Shown here in pieces: positions 1 to 11,094 of a stretch of DNA of 64,000 nucleotides. The notes under the pieces are model-generated. The model had not been told where the DNA came from and searched no databases. It saw only the letters and a list, made by a program, of their open reading frames with translations. This DNA comes from Spirogloea muscicola (taxonomy: Eukaryota > Streptophyta > Zygnematophyceae > Spirogloeales > Spirogloeaceae): positions 74,492 to 138,491 of the forward strand of contig WELB01000196.1 in NCBI GenBank assembly GCA_009602725.1. Direction: 5' to 3'. A program made the position numbers and the translations under genes. Numbering within the stretch: the stretch's first letter is position 1; each line of letters opens with the position of its first letter.

Positions 1-309
1 GGGGGGGGGGGGAGGTGAGGTGCTATCCTGGTGGTGGGGAACGGCGGACGAGAGGGGAAGCCCTTGGTCCGGCAGCCCCTGCGGCGCGCGCTACGCCTGC
101 TCGCTTGGTCCCCAGCGCCATCGGCTCCTGCTGGGCGTCCGCCACTACTGTGCCTCAGCTCGGTCTCCCGCTGCTCCCCACCACCATCGTCCCCTCACTG
201 CCGCTGTCGCCAGTGCCACTGGGGCCAGGACTTCAGCGGCTCAAACATACACTTGCTCAGGAACCGCCATTTGCCTGCTGGGCCGGCCGGTCGACGAGGC
301 TGCGCTACA
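1..309. other. left edge, upstream of the biuret-hydrolase fusion gene
   Basis: The window opens with a run of Gs and a GC-rich stretch. In the frame of the downstream ATG at 310 there is a stop at 16-18 and then an open frame to 309, so an N-terminal extension or one more upstream exon cannot be excluded. I recognise no domain in this stretch; in particular I see no amidase signature of allophanate hydrolase. It is either 5' leader/promoter or the end of an upstream exon. Confidence 0.4.
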
Positions 310-3300
310 ATGGTGCTTCTTGTCGTCAACGGGACGCTGATGCGTGGGCTGGCGCTCAACACCAACCTGACTGACGCGGGCGCGAGCTTTGTGAGGTTGG
401 TGCACGTCACCTTCGCTCAGGAGCCTAGACATGGCCAGCCGCTGGAGAATATGTAAACCTGTTGCCATTGCAGACTGGCATTGTCCAACTTGCTCTCGTC
501 TATGCAGCACTCACCCAGCTAGTGGGCAACAGCCAAGTTCTCTTGATCCTGCATTTAAGCAAAGGGCTCGGGCAGAGCTCAAAAGCTTCATAACAAGGCA
601 GCCCGTGCGCTCAATGAGCAATGGGCTTTCATCAGCCCATCATTACTGCACAGCGTCAGTGGTAGCAATGCTGAGGAGACTTTCATTTTGGAATAATCGG
701 GAGCGTATGGTAGCTTGACACACTTCTAAGATGACAATGTGGAGTAGGGAGGCAGAGACGGCAGCGCGCTACAAGCTCTTCTCGATAAGTGACAAGTACC
801 CCGGGATGATCAAAGCTAGCTCCACTGAGGGCGGCAAGATTGCAGCGGAGGTACTTCACTAAGTCAACCGCAGCCTTCTAGAATTGATGTCAACAATGGT
901 TGTGGCTACTTCAAGCAGACCTTAGAAAGCTCGTACAGAAATTGCTTGGCCATGTTCATTGCACCTCACCTCAGCCAATTCCTGAACACATTGCTGATGT
1001 TATCACTTGCTTCAAGGTCTGGGACGTCAGTGGCGAAGGTCTGACTTCCATCCTCCAGAAGGAACCTCCAGGCCTGACGATAGGCAAGGTGGAGCTGTCA
1101 ACTGGAGAGGAAGTCCTGGGAGTACTTGCAGAGCCCTATGCACTTGAGGTATACTCAAACCTGCTATTTGTCGCACACGATATCAGAGCCGGTCGCTTGA
1201 ATCCATGCTCCACGTATATTCACACTGTGTGGTGTGTATTCTGGACAGGGCATGGAGGAGATCACCTCATACAAGGGGTGGAGGTCTTATCTATCATCAC
1301 GGTTGAGTGTCACAACCAACGGGAATCATACCATGGCTCACGATCAGCTCAAAGTCAAGGGCGAACCTTACAACTGGCCATTCGATGGGGACCTTCAACC
1401 TCAAAACACAGTGAGCTGCATGCTTGTGCCTATGCGCCTCACAGTGATGGCTCTTTGGGAGCCAGACAGCTTCAGCATGATGTAGCCAAGCTGACAGTTG
1501 CATGCTTGAATGTCAAACCTGGTCAATGGCGGCAGGTCTTTCTTATCATAGATATGCAGACGGACTTTTGCGGCGTTGGCGGCTATGTAGACAGCATGGG
1601 ATATGATCTCAAGCTAACACAGGTCAGTGCTTGCTTGCTTGAGAGTTTCTAGTCAGAGCATCAGAGAAATGCTCTTGCAGTTGCACTCTGGTCAGCATTG
1701 GATCTGCTTGGCACAGTGCGTGGTGGTATGCTCACCAGGCAAGGTCAAGAAGTAGCTAACTTCCTACATTCCGTGGCCAGGCCCCCATTGAGCCAATCAA
1801 GAAGGTGCTGGACGAGTGCAGGAGGCTTGGTTACCATGTGATGCACACACGAGAAGGCCACCGCCCTGACCTCAGCGACCTTCCTGCTAACAAGGTTGCC
1901 ACTTAGAACAACTTTGGTGACTAGCAATTGTGATCGTCAAGCACCCAAGACGATTACGGCCTTGCTCTAGCGGCACAACTGAATGGACATGCTGACAGTA
2001 AGTTGGTGTTTCTGGTCTCATCAGTCCACCTTTTTCACTAGTATGCAAACAAGTCTGAGGAACTGCATATTAAGAAAGTTTTCTCCCTGATCCTGACTTT
2101 TTTGTCTAGAGCTTAATTATACATGCGCCCATGTCTTTCAGTTCTGGAGGTCAGAGAAGATCGGAGCTGGAATTGGCACAAAAGGTCCTGCTGGTCGCAT
2201 CCTGGTAAAACGATCCTAGTCAAACTGTGCACAGCTGGACCAGTTGCAATGTCACTGAGTGCAATTGTCTGCATATGGTTATCTTCTCAGCTCACTTTCA
2301 CTTCAGCAGCAGCCTAAGCCCCTGCTTGCAAGCATGTGGAAGGCACCATGAGCCAATGCATCCTTGAGCATTGAGCACAGGTACGTGGAGAGAAAGGCTG
2401 GGACATCATACCTGAGCTATACCCCGTCGAGGGAGAGGCTATCATTGAGAAGCCTGGCAAGGTAGGTTGGAGTGTTTTTTGGAGATGCCCAGTTTCAAGC
2501 TGGGAGCACCTAGGACACAATCTGATGTTTTCCATTGTCTCTCATAGCTTGTATAGCAAGCTCCAGGAAGCAAATGCGGCATGCCAGACAGACTACTGTC
2601 AATACATAGTTGAACTTCTCTGTGTTTCCTGCTCACTCTGTGTGATTGATTATGTTGCACCTGGCCTTGGGTGCAGGGCTCGTTTTATGCAACGGACCTG
2701 GAGATGTTGCTACATCTCAAGTAAGTTGTAGAAAGCATACGTACATGTGTTGATACTTGTGAGCTTCCCTGACGACCAGCTTGTCAAATTGGCAATGATC
2801 GGGGTTCCCATCTTGACAACCGCTGGTTGATTGCTCGCTCATGTGCACAGGGGCATCAGAAACATTGTTCTAGCTGGCATCACCACTGATGTTTGTGTGC
2901 ACACTACTATGCGTGATGCCAATGACAGGGGGTATGTAGGCACAGCGCATAAGAAGACTAGACTCCACTTGTTGCTTGATTGTACCAGCTCGAGTTGTAT
3001 GTGTATATAGTAGTCAGATGTTCACATGCTTACGGTGCCGTGTCTGAAAATATGGAGATAGAATATGTCAGAAAGAGGTGCATGGAAGCAGGATAACCTG
3101 CCAAGAGGTGTCTAAGAGGCGGCGAGTGCATTTGCAGGTTCGAATGCCTGCTGCTTTCAGACTGCACAGGGGCTACAGATCACAACAACCATCTGGCAGC
3201 CCTCAATATGGTCAAGATGCAGGTGCCTCCCTGTCACTGTTTGGCAGCACTTGCTGGCTGGTACTCTCCTCACTTCAATGTAGCACTACTGCCACGGGCG

Positions 3301-3487
3301 TCCAATTTCTGTAGCAGCTTCTACACGAAGTGGCGTGTTGTTGTATAAATTCTCATGAGTATGCAATCATGGCCGCCACGCTGCACAGGGAGGTGTATTT
3401 GGATCTGTCTCCAGCGGGCCTGAATTCCTAAGAGCTATCACGGCACTCGCCAGGAGCTCTGATGGTGGATCTGCTAAATCCCACTGA
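310..3487 (+). CDS. allophanate-hydrolase C-terminal domain fused to biuret hydrolase (isochorismatase family)
   Basis: I read 12 exons: 310-395, 748-850, 1017-1148, 1249-1410, 1536-1622, 1781-1894, 2142-2204, 2381-2461, 2677-2720, 2851-2931, 3138-3222 and 3389-3487. All introns are GT-AG and the phases fit, giving 378 residues. Residues 1 to about 125 match the C-terminal domain of allophanate hydrolase (NGTLMRG near residue 7, [16 protein letters not shown]), which in the yeast enzyme decarboxylates N-carboxycarbamate. Residues about 140-378 match bacterial biuret hydrolase (BiuH) almost throughout: [45 protein letters not shown]. The residues corresponding to BiuH Asp36, Lys142, Cys175 and Gln215 are all present (D167, K273, C306, Q346). 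BiuH turns biuret into allophanate plus ammonia. The two parts are joined inside one open exon (1249-1410) without a stop. The start at 310 fits the domain start, but an upstream extension is possible because the window begins here. The amidase half of allophanate hydrolase is not visible. Confidence 0.85.
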
Positions 3488-4410
3488 GAGTGAGGGGTGA
3501 CATCAAACTCTGGAATACTGGCAACCCTGCAGACTGTCCATCAGTACATCCCTGCCAGAGCGACTGCACTGGCAATGCTGTCTCCAGTACCTCTTGAATA
3601 TTTCACCAACAGCTCCACCTGGCCTGATAGGCTTATTTACCCAACTGGCAAGATGCAACAATCTTGTTAATGTGTACATGGTCATAGGCAACCCTCATAG
3701 TCCTAGCCTAGCTACGGTCATGATCTCCACAATCATGGCCACTGATGAGATCTTGCGACAGATGTAGTCATCTGGATCCATACTAAAAACCACTGGGTGT
3801 GTAACATTGCGTCCATTATGAGGTCTGATCTTATTTCAGCTTATTTCAGCTTATTCAACGAATATGCTTCACACATAGACATTGAAACGTGCAGACAAGA
3901 CTTACCACCTGCTGAAGAGGTAGCAAGTAGCTCGCAGGCATTCAGCTGTTTGTCTCAAGCTTCTAGACCGAGGTAGCTCTCTATGTCGAGGTAGCTCTCT
4001 TTCCCATGCGTGCAAGTATGTCACGCTCTCTGACTAGTGAGGCAAGACTCTGACAGGTGCATGGCAGCGACGCTCGGCGTGGTGTTTTCGTGTCTGCTCA
4101 TCGTAGCATGCGGGCGTGGGTTGTGCCAAGAGTCGTTGTGGTGGTTGTGAGGTCCGGTTAGGAGCGTACTGAAGCATACGCTACAGAAAGTTGGACGAGA
4201 CAGTGCCATCTACTCGGCATCAAGCGCCCGGGGGCTTTTGCGGCTAGTGTTGTTTGCGCCTTCCGCGCCTTTTTGTCACTTCTGGGCTGGCCTCTCACAA
4301 GGGCCAGTCCTCCAGCGGTCCTTGGCCCACGCCTTGCATTTGCCTGCTGGCCGTGCTCTAGCTGCAGTCTCTGGCTTTCGGCAATGGGACTGCTTCCACG
4401 CGGCTAGTCT

Positions 4411-4443
4411 TTCTGACTTGCGACTGCTAACTCGAGGTTACTC
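4411..4443 (+). repeat. short dispersed module (CTGACTTGCGACTGCTAA type)
   Basis: A short sequence that reads CTGACTTGCGACTGCTAAC followed by a GGTTACTCA-like end. Related copies lie at 47697-47727 (reverse), 48100-48122, 48282-48315, 48653-48675, 52639-52672 (reverse) and 52940-52966, nearly always within a few hundred bases of the hairpin repeat family A, so the two probably belong to one composite element. Confidence 0.55.
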
Positions 4444-4562
4444 ATTGGCCATCCTTCGTGACTTGCTTAGTCGTATGTGTCAGCGTTATCTTCGGCCTTT
4501 TTCACTCTTTTCGAGCTCCCTACGCCCTGGATGAGCTTACACCATTTGCCACAGCCATTAGA

Positions 4563-4650
4563 AGAAGGGCTCGCCCATTGAGAATATGGGCTGGAACAGC
4601 CAGCCCAAAAAAGAATGAACAGAGTACAAGAAGAGGGGGGGGGAAGCCAG
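4563..4650 (+). repeat. hairpin repeat family A, copy
   Basis: This copy carries the family landmarks in order: GGCTCGCCCATTGAG, then GGGCTGG-AACA-GCCAGCCC (a short hairpin), then AAAAAAGAATGAACAGAG and a GGGG(CC)AGGCGAAGC-like tail. The same order is seen in the cluster at 47.5-48.7 kb and at 52.7 kb. It lies 120 bases after a copy of the associated module at 4411-4443. Confidence 0.75.
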
Positions 4651-4937
4651 GCGAAGCCCTAAGGCCATTGCCCTACCTAAGAGAGAAGGCGCGCGGGGCG
4701 CATGAATTGAAAGGGAGGCCAATTCAAGCCAATACATACCTAAGAAGAGCTGTTCGTCGTGGCGAAGTGCATCAGCGCAGCGGATAAGTTGGGGCCCCAA
4801 TTGGACCTTGTCCTTTATCTTTGGGTTGGCTTTTCCCGAGCCCTCGCCCATTGTATTTTCTCCTCGGCTGAGCTTCCGATTTACAGCCATCGGGAAAAGC
4901 TTCCAAATTATTATTTTGCTACCCGGCGAAGTTTCGC

Positions 4938-4968
4938 TGACCTGCGGCTGCTCACCAGCCGCAGGTCA
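4938..4968. repeat. perfect 13-bp inverted repeat with 5-base loop
   Basis: Arms at 4938-4950 and 4956-4968 (TGACCTGCGGCTG and its complement) surround the loop CTCAC. The arm sequence resembles the CTGACTTGCGACTGC module seen elsewhere in the window, so this may be two modules meeting head to head rather than a terminator or regulatory hairpin. Confidence 0.7.
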
Positions 4969-5039
4969 ATAGGAGGGGATATTGAGCGCCCGGTGGCCAC
5001 TTGAGTCGCTGTGTGCTCCAATGCACGTTTCGAAGATTC

Positions 5040-5100
5040 ATTCCTTCTTAGGCTGGCCAATCACAGCCATCGCCCTCTCCTGGAAGAGTCCACTACTACT
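5040..5100 (-). repeat. hairpin repeat family B, reverse copy
   Basis: Reads CATTCCTTCTTAGGCTGGCC, AATCACAGCCATCGCCCTC and a CTGGAAGAG end. This is the complement of the arrangement at 24150-24240 and 26095-26165 (AGGGCGA.GGCTGTGATTGG, then CAGCCCA.AAAAGAA). It is related in layout to family A but has a different core. Confidence 0.65.
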
Positions 5101-5549
5101 TCTATCGTTTTAGGTAAGCGACAGGCCTGGCGGGCCAAGCGACGCGCGCCGGAGGTAGGTCTCTCTTCCTAGTGAATTTGCGCCTTCCGGCCCTTCCGTA
5201 CCTGATTCATTCATTGCCCATGGGCTGGGCTCGCCTTACGCTGACATTCCAGACCGCCAGCCAAAGCTTTGCCATCTACTTCCAGGCGTCGGGCGTAGCT
5301 TCTTGCCCCATGCGGCAGGTGAGGCAGCCAGATGCGCCAAACAAAGTTTGGCGGCGAGAAAACTGCCGGAGCAACTGCAGATCCCGTATCCCGGGGGTGC
5401 CGCCGTCGATCGCCGACACCGGGATCGTCGGCCATCCGACGGCCAGGCTGGCAGCGGAAGGCCATTCGCCGCCGCGCCCGGCGTCGCCGGCCGCGGCGCG
5501 CCGAGCCGGCGACCGGGCTGAGTCGCGCCCAGTGATTGGTCGAGAGAGT

Positions 5550-5738
5550 CACGTGGGACGGCTTGCATGATTGCGCGGAGCCCATTGGTCGGTTGCGCGG
5601 CCGCCCGTGGACCACATGGGCCGCGGCGGGCCAATGGGCGGGGGTCCCACATGGGCCTTGTGGGGGGACGCCCGGATAAGGGGCCCGGGCGCCGGCCGTC
5701 GGATGGCTGCCACGTGGTTTGATCGGTAGGGCCACGTG
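5550..5738. promoter_or_regulatory. three G-box (CACGTG) sites
   Basis: CACGTG occurs at 5550-5555, 5711-5716 and 5733-5738 in very GC-rich DNA about 1 kb upstream of the purine permease ATG. In plants CACGTG is the core bound by bZIP and bHLH factors. Two similar sites (53708-53713, 53760-53765) lie about 0.7 kb upstream of Rubisco activase. A regulatory role is inference; at this GC content a few chance sites are expected. Confidence 0.3.
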
Positions 5739-5925
5739 AGGGCCCGGCGCAGCGGCCGCGGCCGCGGGGGCCCCACGACCGGCGGCCCGGCCCCCCCTCC
5801 TCCCCCCCTCCCTCCCTCCTCNGCTTAGCCGAGAGCTCCCAACCCCTCCCCCTTTTGCTTCAGAAAGCTGGGAGAGCTCTAGTTGGTGGCAGAAGGTGCT
5901 CCGTTTCTAGTATTATGCATCGAAT

Positions 5926-6026
5926 AGTGACCTTTATGTTTTGACCCGTAATTATTGAGCGGGTCAATCTGCTGTTGGTCATGTAGATCTTTAGATGTGC
6001 TTGCCTTTGTACCTGGCCATTTGGCC
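5926..6026 (+). repeat. dispersed GACCCG/GCGGGTC repeat, copy 1
   Basis: Reads GTGACCTTTATGTTTTGACCC, then a hairpin made of TTGACCCG and GCGGGTCAA, and ends with AGATGTGCTTGCCTTTGTAC and a CTGGCCATTTGGCC end. Near-identical order occurs at 22471-22570 (+) and, more diverged, on the reverse strand at about 23122-23250. A partial internal echo (GTGTGCTTGCCTTCGTACTC) follows at about 6086-6115. Confidence 0.7.
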
Positions 6027-6318
6027 TACATCTGTTCTTAATACACGGTCCCTGCCTTTTGCAGGTTGATATACGTCAATCTGGCAGTGTGCTTGCCTTC
6101 GTACTCGGCCACTCAGGGCATCCCTCACCCAGTACACCCCCCCCATTTCCGCTCTCTCACCCCGCCCACAGCCCCGCCCTTCCTCCATCCCTGCTCGCTC
6201 GCCGCAAGAGACGCGCCTCGCCGCCGCCCCCCCCCCAAACCACCTCCCTCCTCCCCCCCGACCGCCGCCTGCCCCGCCAGATCCACCGCCCCGCACCCCC
6301 CCCCCCTCCCCCCGCCTC

Positions 6319-6609
6319 CGAGGAGGGAGGGAGGGAGGGAGGGAGGGCGGGAAGGGGAGGGAGACAGCCCGCCCACCCCAGCATTCTCCAACAGCAGCCG
6401 CTCCTGCGCCTCCCGGACCTCACATTGCACTTTCGCCCTTTCCTCCGCGAGAGCCCACCAAGCAGGCGAGGAGCAGGCGAGGAGGGAGGGAGGGAGGGAG
6501 GGAGGAAGGGAGGGAGCTCTCCCCCCCCTTCCATCAGCCGCTCCGCCGCCTCCCGGAGCCCACATTGCGCTCCCCCCCTCCTCGCCGCTCCCGAGAGCCC
6601 ACCAAGCTG
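6319..6609 (+). repeat. tandem duplication of about 150 bp with GGGA runs
   Basis: Two units each consist of a (GGGA)n run (about 6319-6360 and 6478-6520), then a segment with GCCTCCCGGA, CACATTGC and GAGAGCCCACCAAGC (ending at about 6463 and 6607). The units are clearly alike but not identical. The G runs could form G-quadruplexes. They lie within 400 bases upstream of the permease start codon, so in its promoter or 5' leader. Confidence 0.75.
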
Positions 6610-6719
6610 CTGTCCGTCCCAGAGCCCGCCCTCCGAGCGCCCACCACCGCCCCTTCCTCCTCCTCCTCCTCCTCCTTCCGTCTCCGGGAGTGCAGCAGCC
6701 GGCCTCCGCCGCCGCCGCC

Positions 6720-9700
6720 ATGGTGTCCTCCAACCCCGCCGTGCTGCTCGACGACTTCTTCCAGATCAAGAAGCGCGGCTCCACGATCTTCACCGAGCTG
6801 CGGTGAGCTTGGCGGGCCCCTGCTCCGCCGGCGAGCGCGCCAATGCCGGCGCCCATGTGGGACCTGGGCCAGGCCAGGCCGCTCGCTGAGATGGGAATGT
6901 GGTGGATATGGGCTTGTAGAGGCTGGCCTTGCCATGTCCGTCTTGAAGGAGTTGCAGGTCCTGGGCGGACCCTCAGTTCCCCGAAGCTGAGCTGCCGTCT
7001 CCTGCTTCTCTCGTCTCCTGCAGCGCTGGCTTCACGCTCTTCATCACGTCCGTGTACATTCTCGCTCTCAACCCCGCCATCCTGTCCGGTGGAGGCCTCA
7101 ACAAGGTCCCATCCTGCACCCTCCCGCCACTTGCTCGTTGCCTGCAAGTGTGTCTTAGCAATGACGCAGTGGGACGCACTGAGAGGCCAAGGCATTGCTA
7201 CTATTGCCTGACAATGCCCTCATGGTTTCCGCTATGATACTATCTTGATTCTAAGAGGGCCGCCGCTGCACCAGAAGGAAGTTACCTGTGCTCCTGCCAA
7301 TAGCTGCAGGCAGTTGCTGCAGCCATTTGCTGCTCAGTGCTGCTTGCAGTGCTCGAGTGCCTTGTCTGCGCCACAGTTTATCTATACTGGTCTCTGAGTC
7401 TTTTCCCTAGCGTCCACGTTGTCCAGGAAGATGTCCTGCTGGCGACGGCCATCTCCACTGGGATCGCAACGGGCATCATGGGCCTGCTCGCCAACTACCC
7501 CTGGGTGGTGTCTGTGCAGCTAGGTACAACCCCTTGGCTGTGTTCTTCTTCCGCTCTGACAAGTTGCTTGCAGCCCCATCTTTGCTCACCAAGCTTCACC
7601 TGACATAGAAAAATCTTTTCTAGCTTCCTTGGTACTGACAGGATCTCTAACTGCTTCTCACTTCTCTTACTGCCTATCTACCACCAGGTACAAACGTCTT
7701 CTTCGTCTACAATGTGATCAAGCCGACAAGCACCGATGCCAATTGCGCGGCACTGGGGCAGCCCATTCCGCCACCCAATGCAGATGGCACATCCCCGGGA
7801 TGCTTCGACGTGCAGATTCCATACCAAAAGGTTAGTCTGTCCAACCCCTACATTGTTACTCCTGCATAGATACTAGAACATTCTTATCTCTGAGAACCGT
7901 CTAACTCCAGAGTGCCTACAATCGGAGTGTTCAGCGCAAGCCCGCATTCCAAATTTTGCTTGTGTCCATTGCTTGTGTCCGCTGCTGATAGCATTGCCTA
8001 TTGACCTGTGGCTACCAGGTGCTTGCTGCAACTTTCCTTGAGGGCGTCATCTTCCTGGGAATCGCAGTCTGCGGCTTCCGGTCGTCTCTTATGGCCCTCA
8101 TCCCCAAGACTATCCTCATGGCGGGTGCTGCTGGTATATGCACTTCTCATTTGCACAGCTCCATCTCTCATAAAGGAGAACATATATTCTTTCCCAGCAG
8201 GGGTTGTATCTGCTGACTTGATCCTGCTCTTATGGTTTCCTGGTGCCAATTGCGATGAGACAAGCAGAGCCTTCTTGAACATTCACGTTCAAAGCTAGCT
8301 GCCGGCCTGGATTTATTTGAAGTCTAAGCATATGATGAGAGGGCTTGAATCAAACACTTGCTGCTGATTCACAAGATGAAGTCCTTCAACAAAGCGCCCT
8401 GGTCGCTGCAGGTATTGGCCTGTTCATTGCATTTGTGGGCATGAAGGACATGGGCGTGAGCGTGCAAAATACGCCCCCAACGCTCGTACAATTCAATCAC
8501 AAGGACTGGGACAAGTGCTTCCTGGACGACATCGGTGCTCCACGCTGCTGCTGGCTATCCCTGGCTGGCCTTGTTGTCACCGGCATCCTGACTGTGTACA
8601 TGATTCCGGGCTCTCTCATCATTGGTGAGCCTCAGATTCTGTACTCCTTGACATGATTTACGATATCTGAAACATACCCTTCTCAGAATTGCCCTTTGCC
8701 TACTTGTTTGGAAGCCAGTCACGCAGCTTTCAGGACTTTGCACTTAAGCAAGACCTCCTTTGAATGTCAACTCTCCGCACATCTGCTATGTGACCACTGG
8801 CAACATACTGGGGTCCTGATTATACCTGCCGCTTGCTGCTGTGTTGGCAGGCATTTTCTTCGTGACTTTCATTTCGTGGATCAAATTCAATTCCACTGCA
8901 CCTAAGTACACCCACATTCCCAAGTTCCACGAATCAGCTGGCAGCTTGAGCTTCGCCTGGGGTCACAGGACTGGCAAGCTTATTGAGGCCATGATCACCT
9001 TCCTGTACCTCGACTTCATCGGCAGCTGCATCACCTTCTATTCCATGGGCACCATGATGGACATCATCGATGAGGAGACTGGCATGCTCCCCAACACCAA
9101 CAAGGTGAGTCAGCCTACAGAGTGAAGTGACTTGCTAGTTATCTAGATTGGAATAGCCTCAAAGACCATGTGAGGATGTCTTTGTTGTTGATCACATTGC
9201 AGATAGTTGCATGGTGACGTTTGCGGCTTTCTTGTATATATCACAAGAGAAAGTGGTAATGAGCTGCTCAGGATGTACCAAATTACCAGAACAGAGTGAG
9301 GCTGCAGTAGCCAGGAGCAGCTCCAAGAGAGAACTGAGCCGAGCGTGTTGTTTTGCTGCAGGGTTTCGTGGCTGATGCCGTGGGCACCATGATGGGCGGC
9401 CTTCTGGGCTCGTCCTGCCTAACCACTTACGTGGAATCTGCATCTGCTGTCAAGGAGGGCGGCCGCACAGGCCTCACAGCCGTTGTCTGCTCAGTTCTCT
9501 TCTTCCTTATGTGCTTCCTCTCACCCATTTTTGCGGGGCCCATTCCGGACATTGCGTTGGGGCCCATCCTGGTCATTGTTGGTGTCCTCATCTTCAACGA
9601 TGCCATTGTCCAGCTTGACTGGAAGGACCTCACCGAGGCCGTGCCCGCATTCCTGGCCATCATTGTGCAACCCTTCACCAACAACATCGCATACGGAGCC

Positions 9701-9949
9701 ATTGCTGGCATCATCGCGTTCATCATTGCCAAGGGCGTGACATACCAGCTGCACCCTCATCAGAAGAAGTGGCCGGGGTACGCCATGTGCACCGCGTGGC
9801 TGGAGAAGCAGAATGCCAAGTCGATGAAGATGGACATGGAGAAGTGGGGCGGCGGCGAGCCGCCTGAGTTCGAGGGCGCGCCCGTCAAGAAGGCCCCCCC
9901 ACAACCCATCGTCGAGCCGACCAGCACCACTCCCGCACCCATAGCGTAA
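6720..9949 (+). CDS. AZG: AzgA/AZG-type adenine-guanine-hypoxanthine permease
   Basis: Eight exons with GT-AG introns and matching phases: 6720-6802, 7024-7105, 7427-7523, 7688-7830, 8019-8133, 8412-8624, 8851-9104 and 9362-9949, giving 524 residues. The protein starts MVSSNPAVLLDDFFQIKKRG and continues with the family motifs TELRAGFTLFITSVYILALN, MGLLANYP and GSSCLTTYVESASA, followed by alternating hydrophobic segments of a polytopic membrane carrier and a hydrophilic, Pro-rich tail of about 50 residues. Family knowledge: AzgA/AZG carriers import adenine, guanine and hypoxanthine with protons. One family feature differs: the loop after the second segment carries an insert of about 45 residues (exon 4, with two Cys) that bacterial members lack. 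The ATG lies in a good context (GCCGCCGCCATGG). It follows the biuret-hydrolase fusion in the same direction, 3.2 kb downstream. Confidence 0.9.
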
Positions 9950-11094
9950 GATACAGTCGGCCGCATCAGTGAGATTGACAAAGAGAAGCCAACAACCCTG
10001 CCTCCCTCCTTGTAGCATGACTAGGTCCCTTAGTAGCGAGCACTCGCCAGAGTAGCCACCACTCTTGCGGCAGCTGCCCTTCCGCTCTTGAGCAAGTGAT
10101 GCCCGAAGGCATTGGCGCATTTTGGCTGCACATTGACCGTTGTCACACGACCAAACAAGCCCACCATCGGTGACAACTGTCAATCTGCATGCTTGATCGC
10201 CAGCAAGCCTTCATTAAGGTGCTGCTCTGGCATAGTTGCCAAGCCTCCGAGCCTCAGGCCCGTGTCCAGTGTAATGCTTAGAAAGGACTGGGCGACAGTC
10301 CGGTCGGACGGTGTCTTTTCAGGTGCAAACACACACTGCAGAAGCTGGTTATAAATTCCAGCTTGTATATGTGACATGAGTAGAGCTATAGGAGTCTCAG
10401 AAAAAATGGGCTCTAGATCTAGGTGCATACGAAAGCCTGCTCTTCAGGCGCAAGACCAATTATTTACCACTTAATATATAAGACCGTTGAAGCTCATGCC
10501 CAGCATCCGCCCTGTGGCACACAAGTCATAGGTTGGTGGAAGGTCAGCCTGCTGCATGTTTTATCTCTATTCGATAAGTGTGCTGCCCTTGAAGTGCAAA
10601 ACAGTGTTCTGTTTGATTCTACACCCTAGTTTTTAAGAGGGCTGCACTTTTGTTTCAATCTGCAACCTTAGAATTGAATGCGTGCAGTACGAAGTTCTTG
10701 CTGATGGCATGAAGCCAAAAGCCTGACTCATGCAAGGCATGGATAAATTACCTCACTTCAACTTGAGCCTAGGAAAGGCAGTGTCTGCTGACTGTGCAGT
10801 AGCTACAATGCCCCAGGAAACTCGGCATTGGCAGCTCTCCAAATCGAGCAACGTGCCAGTAACTGCAAATTGTGGAGTTACAGATTCATACTAGCAACTG
10901 CATGTGCAGCTTGCATGAGAGGATGTCCAAAGACTGGATGTGCTGCAATGACTAGAGATGCATACGAGCAAGCCATCCGTCCAGCATAACCTGATTGATG
11001 TAGGGACTCACATCCAAGCTGCTCTGCTGTCTCGAGCTCGATAGAGATGCTTTTGGCTGCTCTCCTCTAGCTCCCGGCTCCTTCATCTCAGTGT
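9950..11094. other. spacer between convergent genes
   Basis: Between the permease stop and the stop of the minus-strand nucleotidyltransferase. It must contain both 3' untranslated regions. I see no further gene, RNA gene or recognisable repeat in it. Confidence 0.6.

Larger units (their letters stand above)
3488..6719. other. intergenic spacer with dispersed repeats and GC-rich promoter-like DNA
   Basis: No gene is recognised here. From left to right it holds AT-richer DNA (3.5-4.2 kb), copies of the hairpin repeat families (4411-4443, 4563-4650, 5040-5100), a perfect 13-bp hairpin (4938-4968), a very GC-rich block with three CACGTG sites (5.3-5.8 kb), a single N at 5822, one copy of the GACCCGCTC-type repeat (5926-6026) and a purine/pyrimidine-rich leader with a tandem duplication (6319-6609) that runs up to the permease ATG. 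Long open frames across 5.2-5.7 and 6.1-7.2 kb follow from base composition and match no protein I know. Confidence 0.6.

Noticed and set aside
1-309. Upstream amidase half of allophanate hydrolase
   Set aside because: No Gly/Ser-rich amidase signature was seen; the window simply starts too late to decide.
5211-5735. Overlapping open frames on both strands in GC-rich DNA
   Set aside because: Open in several frames at once, as expected at this GC content; no family motif; more like promoter or CpG-like DNA.
6125-7195. Long minus-strand open frame of over 350 codons
   Set aside because: It lies opposite the permease leader and first exons and consists of Gly/Arg/Ala runs caused by the GGGA repeats.
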